64,000 nt of DNA from Paenibacillus_T sp033239625 (GCF_033239625.1 NZ_BTCK01000030.1:22136-86135), one strand, 5' to 3'. Counted from the stretch's first letter, positions 25,307 to 33,566 are shown. Translations and numbers: made by a program. Notes: generated by a model from the sequence alone, not told the origin.

Positions 25307-27127
25307 CTATGAAATATGTCGCATGGCTTCCATCATGTCACTCTCGGCCTGCAGCTCTATAACGGAGTCGCCGCAAGGGAGTTTGATTATAGCCGTTGTA
25401 CCGACTTCAAGCTGGCTCTTGAACTCCAGCGTACCGCGATGACTCTGAATAATCCGCTGGCTGATCATAATGCCAAGACCGGTGCCGGATTCCTTCCCCG
25501 TAACGAACGGATCGCCCAGCTTCCGAATCATCTCCTCCGGTATTCCGCAGCCCTCGTCGGTAATCGTAATAACCGCGTCGCGATTGTCCCCCCTGCCACC
25601 TATGATGGAGATCGTCCCGCCGCGCGGCATGGACTCCATCGCATTTTTGAGCAAATTAATAAATACTTGCTTCAACTGATTCTCTTCACACGAAATATAG
25701 CATGGATCGTCCGGGAACTCGTACTTGAATATGATGCCGTGCAAATGAGCCTGACTGTCCAGCAGCGACAGCACATCGCCCATGATGTAGCGGATATCCT
25801 TCACCTCGAACTTCGTCGCTTGCGGCTTCGCGAGTATGAGGAACTCTCCAACGATTAGATTGATTCGGTCAAGCTCCGCCATCATCATCTCTACATGATT
25901 GATGTTCAGCTTGTTCGTCTGGCGCTGCAACTGCAGGAAGCCCTTCAGCGTCGTCAACGGGTTACGGATCTCATGCGCAACGCCTGCGGCAAGTTGGCCG
26001 ACCGTCGTCAGTTTCTCCGATCGTCTGAGCAGCTCCTCCATTTTGTTACGGCTCGTCATATCTCTCGTAATGCTCGCAATCGCACGGACAGTGCCTGCCG
26101 CATCGCGAATCGGCGAGGTCGTCACGCTGACGGCAATCCGGTCGCCGTTCTTCGTTACTCGCGCAGATTCAATCGGCGGCAGCACCTTGCCAGCCAGCAT
26201 CGCATCCTTCGCCTTCTGTTCTTCCTGCTCCAGCTCGACAGGAACCAGCCGCAGGTTGAACCCGACGGCCTCCGACTCCTTGTACCCGAACATCTGGGTG
26301 AAGGCATGGTTGACCGACAGAATGCGGCCATTCAAATCCACTACATGAATCGCGTCCGTCGTATGATTAATGAACGATTCCAGATGATCTTTCATTGCGC
26401 GGTTTTCTTCAAAGGCGAATTTGAGCTTATTCATATAAACGCTGATGTTTTTGGACATATTATTCATCTGTAGAGACAGCTGACCGAACTCGTCACGGCC
26501 TTTGACCGGGATCATATCATCGAACTGCGCATTAGACAGCTTCCCGATCTTCCATACGATCGTATCTAGCGGCCGGAATACGCGTCCGAGCAGCAGATAA
26601 GCCATGAGCGTCATCACGATAAGCAGAACGGCGGAGAGCAGAATTTGTTCGGTCATCTGCTTGCGCACAAGCGTATCCACGCTCTTCAGATTGAGCACGG
26701 TACGAACAACCGTCGGTTCCTCGAGGTCAAGCTTCTTATAATAGATCATAACGTGGGTTCCATCCGCGAGCCGGGCGTCCTTGGACAACTCGGTCTTCTC
26801 CACCGTGCGCTTGACTCTATCCAACTCGCTATGTCCCCGATTCAGCTTGAAGCTGCCATAGATAAGAACAGGCTGGCCTTCTACCAGACGGAACGCGCTC
26901 ATCTCCATCACATCATCCACAACGAGACTGTGAGGCGTTCCCACCGAGGTTATGTAATTCTCTATAGCGGCTTCGTCTGACAACCTAGTTGATACATCCT
27001 CCAGATAGAGAGAGGCTTCTTCCTTCAAATTATAAGTAGACGTCATCCGAAGATGAACCAAGTGTGCGGCTAGAAGGACGAATATGATACCGGCGATGAT
27101 CAGCGTAAGTTTTTGCTTGACCGACAC
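25307..27127 (-). CDS. Sporulation-type sensor histidine kinase (HAMP-PAS-HisKA-HATPase)
   Basis: About 606 aa. Two membrane helices (residues about 8-26 and 160-180) bracket an extracytoplasmic sensor; then HAMP (RVFRPLDTIVWKIGKL), PAS (ITDAIHVVDLNGRILSVNHAFTQMFGY), HisKA with phosphorylatable His in AAGVAHEIRNPLTTLKGFLQL, and HATPase boxes NLLKNAMESMP, DEGCGIP, GTGLGIMIS. The HEIRNPLTTLKGFLQL box is that of KinA-KinE, which feed the Spo0F-Spo0A phosphorelay, and no response-regulator gene is adjacent, as for orphan sporulation kinases. Start ATG 27139 or GTG 27127 (better spaced from AAAGGATG). A DnaA-box cluster lies 120-290 bp upstream. Confidence 0.88.
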   Translation of the reverse strand: MSVKQKLTLIIAGIIFVLLAAHLVHLRMTSTYNLKEEASLYLEDVSTRLSDEAAIENYITSVGTPHSLVVDDVMEMSAFRLVEGQPVLIYGSFKLNRGHSELDRVKRTVEKTELSKDARLADGTHVMIYYKKLDLEEPTVVRTVLNLKSVDTLVRKQMTEQILLSAVLLIVMTLMAYLLLGRVFRPLDTIVWKIGKLSNAQFDDMIPVKGRDEFGQLSLQMNNMSKNISVYMNKLKFAFEENRAMKDHLESFINHTTDAIHVVDLNGRILSVNHAFTQMFGYKESEAVGFNLRLVPVELEQEEQKAKDAMLAGKVLPPIESARVTKNGDRIAVSVTTSPIRDAAGTVRAIASITRDMTSRNKMEELLRRSEKLTTVGQLAAGVAHEIRNPLTTLKGFLQLQRQTNKLNINHVEMMMAELDRINLIVGEFLILAKPQATKFEVKDIRYIMGDVLSLLDSQAHLHGIIFKYEFPDDPCYISCEENQLKQVFINLLKNAMESMPRGGTISIIGGRGDNRDAVITITDEGCGIPEEMIRKLGDPFVTGKESGTGLGIMISQRIIQSHRGTLEFKSQLEVGTTAIIKLPCGDSVIELQAESDMMEAMRHIS

Positions 27128-27250
27128 AGCACGACACATCCTTTATTTTCTGTTTTTCGCTCATTTTCGCTATAATTCTCTATATTTGCATCATACCATA
27201 TTTTCCATCAAATGAAAGCGACTAGGCAAATGACTGCTTGCGTTAACATT

Positions 27251-27420
27251 TCATCCCCAATTATCCTCAGATTATGTGTGCATGAATTGTGTAAAAAAGG
27301 GGCGTTGCACACATTTTACTCACATTATCCACATGGTTACCCACAGTTCCGCACAAGTTGTGGATGAATAAGTGGACAACTAGACCGATTTATCCCCAGT
27401 TATCCACATAACTATGCACA
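27251..27420. promoter_or_regulatory. DnaA-box cluster
   Basis: Two perfect TTATCCACA boxes (27325-27333, 27400-27408) and about six one-mismatch boxes: TTATCCTCA 27261, TGTGCATGA (reverse) 27277, TTACCCACA 27337, TGTGGATGA (reverse) 27359, TTATCCCCA 27390, CTATGCACA 27412. Such density within 160 bp is typical of DnaA-binding clusters, either at an origin or at regulatory DnaA-box clusters. dnaA/dnaN are not adjacent. Confidence 0.8.
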
Positions 27421-27464
27421 TGGTGTTAACAACGAATGTTTGTTCGTGGCATAATTCGATTTTG

Positions 27465-27471
27465 TTCGACA
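27465..27471 (-). promoter_or_regulatory. Spo0A box
   Basis: TTCGACA, the complement of the consensus TGTCGAA, between the DnaA-box cluster and tadA. A one-mismatch copy (CGTCGAA) follows at 27481-27487. Confidence 0.5.
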
Positions 27472-27556
27472 TAGCGAGCTCGTCGAAATGGGTATAACCT
27501 CGTCAGAGGAACTATTTCGGGTTACAATATAGGCAATATAGGCGAGGTGAACCATA

Positions 27557-28051
27557 GTGGAAGTGAATGAAACTGCGCAGCGGTTTGAACGAGAAGAAGA
27601 TCGGCGCTGGATGGCCGAAGCAATAGAGGAAGCCCGCAAAGCGGAAGCGATTGGCGAAGTGCCGATCGGTGCGGTCATCGTACGGAATGGCGAGGTAATT
27701 GGTCGCGGGTATAACTTACGGGAGACAGGGCACGATGCAACAGCCCATGCGGAGATGATTGCGATCCGGGAAGCGAGCCAGCACATTGAAGCTTGGCGTC
27801 TTCTCGACTGCACGCTGTACGTGACGCTTGAGCCTTGTCCGATGTGCGCTGGCGCGATTGTGCAATCGCGTGTGAAACGTGTCGTATATGGAACGCATGA
27901 TCCGAAGGCGGGATGTGCGGGGACGTTGATGAACCTGCTGCAAGAGCCCCGTTTCAATCATGAAACGGAGCTCACTAGCGGGATCATGCAAGAGGAGTGT
28001 GCTACCTTGCTTACTGCATTCTTCCGAAAACTACGTAATAAACGCGGGTAG
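27557..28051 (+). CDS. tadA: tRNA-specific adenosine deaminase TadA
   Basis: 164 aa. Converts A34 to inosine in tRNA-Arg(ACG). Zinc and catalytic motifs HAEM (His and Glu) and LEPCPMCAGA (PCxxC) are intact, as is the N-terminal EVPIGAVIV strand. It carries about 10 extra N-terminal residues (MEVNETAQRFEREED). Start GTG 27557 with GAGGTGAA upstream. In Bacillus the SRP RNA gene and dnaX follow tadA; here only 15 bases separate it from a convergent Spo0E-like gene. Confidence 0.95.
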   Translation: MEVNETAQRFEREEDRRWMAEAIEEARKAEAIGEVPIGAVIVRNGEVIGRGYNLRETGHDATAHAEMIAIREASQHIEAWRLLDCTLYVTLEPCPMCAGAIVQSRVKRVVYGTHDPKAGCAGTLMNLLQEPRFNHETELTSGIMQEECATLLTAFFRKLRNKRG

Positions 28052-28066
28052 CGGCAGCTGCAGCTA

Positions 28067-28261
28067 TCATACGGAGTTGCGCGGCGCGGCCGCGCATGAT
28101 CTCCCTTTCATATGCATTTGCTGCAAAACAAGAATGATACGATCCGCTTCCTCACTGACAGCAAGTACATCCGGGTCCGTCAAATTCCCCCGCTCTTCAG
28201 CCATTTCATTAAGCTTCAGACGGAGCGCTTGAAGTTGGGTGAGCAGTTCATTCTTATCCAT
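28067..28261 (-). CDS. Spo0E-like aspartyl-phosphate phosphatase
   Basis: 64 aa, two predicted helices: NELLTQLQALRLKLNEMAEERG and DPDVLAVSEEADRIILVLQQM. The SEEAD segment corresponds to the SxxxD signature of the Spo0E/YisI/YnzD family, which dephosphorylates Spo0A~P and so delays sporulation. Length and helix spacing fit the family. It converges on tadA and is preceded by a promoter with two Spo0A boxes (28318-28397), suggesting negative feedback on Spo0A. Confidence 0.8.
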   Translation of the reverse strand: MDKNELLTQLQALRLKLNEMAEERGNLTDPDVLAVSEEADRIILVLQQMHMKGRSCAAAPRNSV

Positions 28262-28317
28262 GACACACGCTCTAGGCTCGCTCCTATCGTTTAGACCACT
28301 CTGGTGTTAGTTATCTA

Positions 28318-28397
28318 ACTCATTATAACGAACGATATCCAGATCGTGTGTTGGAATCTGTCGAATGATTTGGGAAAAAACCTCATATTTTTCGACA
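28318..28397 (-). promoter_or_regulatory. Promoter of the Spo0E-like gene with two Spo0A boxes
   Basis: On the minus strand a -10 TATAAT lies at 28327-28322. Perfect 0A boxes occur at 28359-28365 (TGTCGAA on +) and 28391-28397 (TTCGACA on +), roughly 45 and 75 bases upstream of the expected start, positions typical of activation. Confidence 0.6.
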
Positions 28398-28437
28398 AAT
28401 GTATACGATAAGTAGGACTTTTCACCTTTCATTTCTT

Positions 28438-29691
28438 TTACCTTCCCCGAAAACGTCTCGTCAACAGAACGCCTGCAACGATTATGCCAATTAGTGCAAG
28501 CAGCACCCAAGTCAGCGGCTGTGTAAAGTCAAATGTCCAGCCAAGTCCCGTCGATTTTCTTACCATAATGTCTGTCCCGAAGAGTGAAACGAGTACAATA
28601 AGAATGATCGGGCCGAACATAACTAGCCACGCGGATGGTTTGGCCCAATTCATCGTCCAGCCGATCCCCGACCTTTTCTCGATGAAGATCGCTGGGTCTT
28701 CCGGGTTCCAGTACAAACTACCCAGTTTCCAGTGCCGGTCCTGGTCGCGGCTGATCCGGTCAAATTGGCTGCGTTCGCGGTTCATTCGGAATAGACGGAC
28801 CATCCATACGCCCGCTACAATAAGCGGCAGCATGCTGACGATTACCAGACTGCCTGCCATCTTGCCCTCATACAGCGAGACCGCTTGCACCCAGCCCATC
28901 ATCAGAACGAGCAGGAAGCTCAATACGAGAACGAAGAGCGACGTGCTGCGCCGGTATTTGCGTTCGGCTTGCGCGGACTGCTCCGGCTTATTCGGATCGA
29001 GCGAAGCGCGGCTCCAGCGGATCGACCAGTTCACAAACACCATGATGACGGTCATCACCAGCTGGATCAAGTTCAGCGAGAGAACGGAGCTCCATGACTT
29101 CGCGCTCGAATCCGTCACCGTTCCGTCCCAATCGAAGTGCGTCGGAATGACAGCTGGCAAGGAATCATACGACAGTATCGCAACAAAGGCGCAGGCTGCA
29201 ATAACAATCATATGAGGGATAAACCAGACGATACCGTAAGCGACTGGACCATTGTGAAAAGAAAGCTGCGCCGCGGCATAGCGGTTATTCATTCGCTTCT
29301 GCCAGCCCTCTTGCTCCTTCAACGCCAGCATGCGGCGATGATACGTGACGAACATCGCGAAACCTACGAGCAGCAGCAGCAATGTTGCCCCTACCCCAAG
29401 CAGCGGTGGCGCTTCGTTGAAGCTTCCTGCACTTGTGGATAAGTTGTTAGTGTTATCAATTACGCCCGTGCTGCTGAGCAGCACAACGAGAAGAGCTGCA
29501 ACGACAGCCGCAGCGGACACCGCAAGCGCATACGATTTGCGCATTGCCCGGATTGCCGGATGATTGCGCTCGTCCGTCGGAACGGCTACGCCGAACGGCG
29601 TCCGCAGCGAAGCGTATGGCGTTGCTCCCAACGCGACCGCTACGAGCAGGAATGGGATTAGACTAACGATCCATTGCGTCACACTGTTCAT
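28438..29691 (-). CDS. DUF1648/DUF5808 integral membrane protein
   Basis: 417 aa, about nine membrane helices. The DUF1648 signature LPAVIPTHFDWDGTVT lies in the middle, and a DUF5808 module follows as HWKLGSLYWNPEDPAIFIEKRSGIGWTMNWAKP, with a second similar GLGWTFDFTQP near the end. Function unknown; B. subtilis has comparable proteins (YhdP/SdpI-like family relatives) paired with GntR/YtrA regulators. Its start overlaps the regulator stop by four bases (ATGA). Confidence 0.85.
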   Translation of the reverse strand: MNSVTQWIVSLIPFLLVAVALGATPYASLRTPFGVAVPTDERNHPAIRAMRKSYALAVSAAAVVAALLVVLLSSTGVIDNTNNLSTSAGSFNEAPPLLGVGATLLLLLVGFAMFVTYHRRMLALKEQEGWQKRMNNRYAAAQLSFHNGPVAYGIVWFIPHMIVIAACAFVAILSYDSLPAVIPTHFDWDGTVTDSSAKSWSSVLSLNLIQLVMTVIMVFVNWSIRWSRASLDPNKPEQSAQAERKYRRSTSLFVLVLSFLLVLMMGWVQAVSLYEGKMAGSLVIVSMLPLIVAGVWMVRLFRMNRERSQFDRISRDQDRHWKLGSLYWNPEDPAIFIEKRSGIGWTMNWAKPSAWLVMFGPIILIVLVSLFGTDIMVRKSTGLGWTFDFTQPLTWVLLALIGIIVAGVLLTRRFRGR

Positions 29692-30092
29692 GAGATAGGT
29701 CCCCCTTCACGCTTGGCTTTCAACTGCTCGAAGGATGCGCGGCAGATCGCCAGCCAATCCTCCAATGACATCCCGCGGCCCAGCGACTCTGCAGCCATCG
29801 GCCGCAATGCCTCCGCCAGCCGCTCCTTATACGCATCGTCTGCAGGCGGCATGCCGCCGGATTGCACGACGGCGCCTTTTTGCCGATGAATCTGGATGAA
29901 CCCGCTGTCCTTCAATATCGTATAGGCTTTGTTAACGGTGTGCAGATTAATCCCAAGATCCGCCGCCAGCGACCGCACCGAGGGCAGCGCCTCTCCCGGC
30001 TTAAGCTCTCCCGTTGCGATCCCTTCCATGATCTGATTCGTAAGCTGTGTATAAATCGGTACGTCCGACTCCAGATCGATCCGAACAAACAT
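29688..30092 (-). CDS. GntR family regulator, YtrA subfamily
   Basis: 134 aa. The N-terminal winged helix MFVRIDLESDVPIYTQLTNQIMEGIATGELKPGEALPSVRSLAADLGINLHTVNKAY is diagnostic of YtrA-type GntR proteins; a short C-terminal dimerisation segment follows. The reading frame opens to 30230, but GGGGAG precedes ATG 30092. First gene of an operon with the DUF1648 membrane protein, which it probably autoregulates together with itself. Confidence 0.9.
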   Translation of the reverse strand: MFVRIDLESDVPIYTQLTNQIMEGIATGELKPGEALPSVRSLAADLGINLHTVNKAYTILKDSGFIQIHRQKGAVVQSGGMPPADDAYKERLAEALRPMAAESLGRGMSLEDWLAICRASFEQLKAKREGGPIS

Positions 30093-30208
30093 AGACGGAC
30101 AACTCCCCACTGTCATGTTTATTGTATGTGTTATATATTTAGTATAACAGTTGGGTGCAGAAAAGTAAATGGATGTACGCCCATCTCCATTCGTCGTATG
30201 TAATGAAG

Positions 30209-30238
30209 TTGCGCCGTACAGACCACCCATGGTAAAAT
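30209..30238 (+). promoter_or_regulatory. Promoter of the left tRNA-Arg
   Basis: TTGCGC (30209-30214), 18-bp spacer, TAAAAT (30233-30238), 12 bases before the tRNA. Host-side promoter. Confidence 0.6.
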
Positions 30239-30250
30239 ATGAAGTACTGC

Positions 30251-30327
30251 GCGCCCGTAGCTCAGCAGGATAGAGCGACAGTTTCCTAAACTGCAGGTCG
30301 TACGTTCGAATCGTATCGGGCGCGCCA
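30251..30327 (+). tRNA. tRNA-Arg(CCT), left copy (attL)
   Basis: 77 nt with encoded CCA. Acceptor GCGCCCG/CGGGCGC fully paired; anticodon loop TTCCTAA gives CCT; T-loop TTCGAAT. It forms the left boundary of the integrated element. Confidence 0.95.
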
Positions 30328-30328
30328 T
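30252..30328 (+). repeat. Left attachment repeat (77 bp)
   Basis: Identical to 36976-37052. The identity ends one base after CCA on the right and one base inside the tRNA on the left. Confidence 0.92.
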
Positions 30329-30336
30329 TTCTTCGT

Positions 30337-30361
30337 AAACCTTGTTATTGCAAGGTTTTTT
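30337..30361 (+). terminator. Terminator after the left tRNA-Arg
   Basis: AAACCTTG (30337-30344) and CAAGGTTT (30351-30358) followed by T-rich sequence. It belongs to the element side of the junction. Confidence 0.8.
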
Positions 30362-30503
30362 GTTTTTTATCAGGACAAATCGGACTCACAGTTTCCTCTT
30401 CAATAACGGGCAAACTGTTGCTCCAAACCTTGCGAGACTGTTGTTCCTCCCGACCAAGTACACAGAACCGCTTCTACCGCAGTCATCTTAGGAGGACATG
30501 AAG

Positions 30504-31607
30504 ATGGAATCTGTAAAAAGCACAGAAGGTCGTAAAGGAAAACGTATTGTACTTGGACGGAAAGAATCGTCTGCAGAGCGTCCGATAACTACTCCGTTTC
30601 AAATGAGCATCGCAGAAGCATTTAAGCTATTCGTAAGTGTGAAAGAAGCTGAAAATGTAAAACCTCGCACAAAAGCGGAATACCATGTCCAGTTTGGATA
30701 CTTCCAAGATTGGCTGAACGCGAACTACACCGATCTTCTACATGCGCAAGACATTAGCCCCACAATCATCCGCTCATACATCAATTACTTGGCATATGAA
30801 AAGGTTCGCTATGAAGGCATTGACCACAGAGTCAACAATGATGTGCGTGGATTGTCTCCGTACTCTGTTAATATCCGCATACGATTCCTAAAAGCATGGT
30901 TTAACGTTCTGGTTAAGGAGCAGACGCTTATTAAGAATCCAGTAAGCGGCATCAAACTGATGAAAGTCGAAATGGATACAAAGCAATCTTTGAGCGAGGA
31001 AGAAGTTCGGCTTCTATTGCAACAGCCGAATCAAAAATCATTCGCTCAGTTCAGGGACTTCGTGATGATTATGCTGTTCGTAGATAGTGGAATGAGGGTA
31101 CAAGAGGTCTGTTCTTTGGATATAGAAGATATTGATTTTGTCTCTCGGTGCATCAACTTGCCAGCAGTAAAGAATAAGAATCGTAAGAACCGCATTATTC
31201 CTTTATCCAATGAAATGAGCCGTCTACTCCAAGAATTATGTACTGATACTCAGCGACACTTTGATACCAACGTCGTATTTGTCAGCAACTTCGGTGAACG
31301 ATTGACCACAGATGGTATTCGCACAAACCTAAGCAAGTATGTAAAAAGGGCTGGAATTACTAGGTCAGTCGCGCCACATTCCTTCCGTAGATTTTACGCC
31401 AAACATTCTGCGCTGAACGGAATAGACATATTCTCCTTGCAACGTATTCTTGGACACGCCGATATTACAACAACACGCCGATACATCCAGTTGAACAAAG
31501 ATGATCTGATTTCCCAGCACAATCACTTTAGTCCGCTTGTAAACGTACTTCAAAACCAGAGATATAGAAACAATTCCTCATTGCACAATGTAAGAGTGAA
31601 GCAGTGA
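30504..31607 (+). CDS. Tyrosine recombinase/integrase
   Basis: 367 aa. SAM-like core-binding domain (SIAEAFKLFVSVKEAENVKPRTKAEYHVQF, residues about 35-150) and catalytic domain with Arg in DSGMRVQEVCSL, HSFRR (HxxR), LGHADITTTRRYIQL (second His and Tyr nucleophile). XerC/phage-integrase type. The frame starts at ATG 30498, but AGGAGG (30490-30495) is too close; ATG 30504 has proper spacing. It lies 176 bp from attL, the normal place for an integrase acting on the tRNA site. No excisionase gene recognised. Confidence 0.93.
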   Translation: MESVKSTEGRKGKRIVLGRKESSAERPITTPFQMSIAEAFKLFVSVKEAENVKPRTKAEYHVQFGYFQDWLNANYTDLLHAQDISPTIIRSYINYLAYEKVRYEGIDHRVNNDVRGLSPYSVNIRIRFLKAWFNVLVKEQTLIKNPVSGIKLMKVEMDTKQSLSEEEVRLLLQQPNQKSFAQFRDFVMIMLFVDSGMRVQEVCSLDIEDIDFVSRCINLPAVKNKNRKNRIIPLSNEMSRLLQELCTDTQRHFDTNVVFVSNFGERLTTDGIRTNLSKYVKRAGITRSVAPHSFRRFYAKHSALNGIDIFSLQRILGHADITTTRRYIQLNKDDLISQHNHFSPLVNVLQNQRYRNNSSLHNVRVKQ

Positions 31608-31782
31608 CCATGAGAACATGTATTTAGAGAGCCATGGAAGATGACCGCCACGCTACTAGACATTGCTAGAACGCATTGTAAGCTTGCTCTTGAACACTGT
31701 AGCAAAAAGACTCACTCCTAAAACGTATTCAAGCTATACAAGCCGAATTTGGGCGTTAGAAAACGATATATTGAGGAAAACC

Positions 31783-31808
31783 AAAGTCCGTTAATTCGGA
31801 CTTTTTTT
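31783..31808 (+). terminator. Terminator after int
   Basis: AAAGTCCG (31783-31790) TTAATT CGGACTTT (31797-31804) followed by T. Confidence 0.85.
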
Positions 31809-31852
31809 CTTGTGATTAAAGCTCGCTCTAGAGTCAGTTTGGAGGAAATGAA

Positions 31853-31897
31853 ATGAGTATGTCGAAAACTTGTGTAATGTCGGGTACCAATAAATGA
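31853..31897 (+). CDS. Possible 14-aa leader peptide
   Basis: MSMSKTCVMSGTNK, with GGAGG (31841-31845) upstream at good spacing. It ends 35 bases before a hairpin with T-run (31932-31958) that precedes the nuclease-like gene. The arrangement resembles a leader-peptide attenuator, but chance cannot be excluded for so short a frame. Confidence 0.35.
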   Translation: MSMSKTCVMSGTNK

Positions 31898-31931
31898 CAC
31901 ATAGTAGCGTGCTGAGTTTTTTTGTTAAACC

Positions 31932-31958
31932 ACTCCATTATGTAATGGGAGTAGTTTT
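31932..31958 (+). terminator. Hairpin before the cargo gene
   Basis: ACTCCATTA (31932-31940) and TAATGGGAGT (31943-31952), one bulge, then AGTTTT. Weak terminator or attenuator, 67 bp before the cargo gene. Confidence 0.45.
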
Positions 31959-32024
31959 CCCTCTATATATTGCAAGTTTTGAAAGTTAGTTTACGAATTA
32001 ATAATTCTACCTAGGAGAGAGAGT

Positions 32025-33398
32025 ATGAAGCAAAAAAGATTTCTAAGGGAATTAGAATCTATATTATTTTTCACATTAGAATATGGAATTAAAAACGTTT
32101 CATTTAAGGTGTCAGATGTTGCTCTAAAAAGACAAGCGCATGTAACAGAGTTTATTTCGAAAGTTCATAAAGGATTTATGAAAGCCCAAAACTTAATTGT
32201 TCAAAATCTATTATTGTTAGGGGAAGAAAAAAAGAATACTAGAGAAAGGATAAAAGAATCAAACAGAATACGAGACAATAAGGAGAATATTGAAGCACTT
32301 AAAGAAAAAGTAGAAGTAATAGAATATCAAGAGAATGTATTAAGAAAAGTTGCAGATACAATTGCATGGCAAATACTTCATAATGATATTACTGTGATTA
32401 GAAGGTTATATAACTTCACTGCACAAGTGGAAATATATAACTCTAATTTAAATCATGATTTAAAAGTCGTTGAAGAAATATTTAAACAGGACAATGAGAG
32501 ATTTCCCTTAATTACAGATATAACTTCTTTTATTCAAATAGGTGATTTACTGATAAAAGATCGAGATAAAATTGGTGTGTTAGAATTAAAAGAGGGGAAA
32601 GTAAATGAGCAAATATCAGATATTTTAAAGGAACACTCAGAATTTCAGTGTGAGAGAAAACTGTATTATGAATTAGAAAACAAAGATGATAAATTTAAAA
32701 AACAATTTTTGCGGTATGTCAAACAAGAAGCTACTGCATTAAATACACTTCAAATTATTAATAAAGGTGAGGGAACAGATAGTTTAGGAAGGAACATAAA
32801 AATAATAGATAACGTCTTTTATACGGAGCATTTTACTGATGCTGTACAATCTATGTTGCAAGAAGTCAATAAAAAAAATTATTCAATTAACTATATTGAC
32901 GCTTGTCTTGCTGTAGGTGTATATAATACAACTAAAATACCGATCTATAAAGGTTTTGATGCTTGGAAAAAAGGTATGGGTATTGACTTTCCCACAATTG
33001 ACATTAGAGCGTTCTTCCAAAGCCCTGTTGGGCACCCTTTGTTTTTACACCCTTTTAGTATAGAAGATAAAGTTAAAGTTGTTGCAGGGGAAAAACTTAT
33101 TCTAATGACACTAGATATTCATGCGTGGCTTAAAATGTTTGAGGGTAAAAATGTAAATGCACGTTTAATGTCAAAAAGGGAAACCGCGAGACTTAATAAT
33201 ACCCAAAGCCATTTAAAGGCATTTGAATACAATGGACAAGCAATTGAAATAGAGAACGGTAGTATCAAACAAATTATCCATGGGGGTATTTTTGAAAGAA
33301 TGTTTAATCAGTTCCAAAAACCCTCTTCGCTAGTAGATTTCCTTAGCATTACTCTCGATGAGGGATTGTTAGAGTTTAGAGAAGAAACCCAAGGGTAG
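32025..33398 (+). CDS. Unrecognised 457-aa protein with PD-(D/E)XK-like nuclease motif
   Basis: No known family recognised. Residues 1-150 are helical and Lys/Glu-rich, with a coiled-coil-like stretch (EEKKNTRERIKESNRIRDNK, about 67-86). Residues 172-191 read QIGDLLIKDRDKIGVLELKE: Asp174 and Glu187-Leu-Lys189 in predicted beta strands fit a PD-(D/E)XK core, and QFLRY (227-231) could be the trailing helix motif. The C-terminal half (YTEHFTDAVQSML, PTIDIRAFFQSPVGHPLF) is unplaced. AGGAGAGA precedes the ATG. Very AT-rich. Its cargo position between integrase and replication gene is where satellites and P4-like elements carry defence genes (inference). Confidence 0.75.
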   Translation: MKQKRFLRELESILFFTLEYGIKNVSFKVSDVALKRQAHVTEFISKVHKGFMKAQNLIVQNLLLLGEEKKNTRERIKESNRIRDNKENIEALKEKVEVIEYQENVLRKVADTIAWQILHNDITVIRRLYNFTAQVEIYNSNLNHDLKVVEEIFKQDNERFPLITDITSFIQIGDLLIKDRDKIGVLELKEGKVNEQISDILKEHSEFQCERKLYYELENKDDKFKKQFLRYVKQEATALNTLQIINKGEGTDSLGRNIKIIDNVFYTEHFTDAVQSMLQEVNKKNYSINYIDACLAVGVYNTTKIPIYKGFDAWKKGMGIDFPTIDIRAFFQSPVGHPLFLHPFSIEDKVKVVAGEKLILMTLDIHAWLKMFEGKNVNARLMSKRETARLNNTQSHLKAFEYNGQAIEIENGSIKQIIHGGIFERMFNQFQKPSSLVDFLSITLDEGLLEFREETQG

Positions 33399-33509
33399 CT
33401 TCGGTCTAATATGCAAAGTTTTTTCAAATGCCCTGACTGCCACAGACTATGGGTACTCTGGGATGGATTGATAATGAACCACAGGAGTATTTACCTGCAT
33501 CTATATAAT

Positions 33510-33532
33510 GGGGAGTCAGATGGAGACTCCCC
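33510..33532. terminator. Hairpin between cargo and primase genes
   Basis: GGGGAGTC (33510-33517) and GACTCCCC (33525-33532) between convergent genes. No strong T-run on either side. Confidence 0.5.
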
Positions 33533-33566
33533 GCATACATCTAAATAAAACTTTGATTCAATTTAC

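Larger units (their letters stand above)
27128..27556. other. Divergent intergenic region, kinase/tadA
   Basis: 429 bp between divergent genes. The kinase-proximal 120 bp are AT-rich and presumably hold its promoter. The central 160 bp hold the DnaA-box cluster (27251-27420), followed by a Spo0A box (27465-27471). Confidence 0.75.
31608..32024. other. Intergenic region: int terminator, leader ORF, hairpin
   Basis: 417 bp. Contains an intrinsic terminator (31783-31808), a 14-codon ORF with ribosome site (31853-31897) and a hairpin with T-run (31932-31958) before the cargo gene. The first 170 bp hold nothing I can name. Confidence 0.6.

Noticed and set aside
27251..27420. Chromosomal origin oriC
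   Set aside because: DnaA boxes are dense, but dnaA, dnaN, rpmH and recF are absent, so it is reported only as a DnaA-box cluster.
28052..28066. SRP RNA gene after tadA
   Set aside because: Expected from Bacillus gene order, but only 15 bases separate tadA from the Spo0E-like gene.
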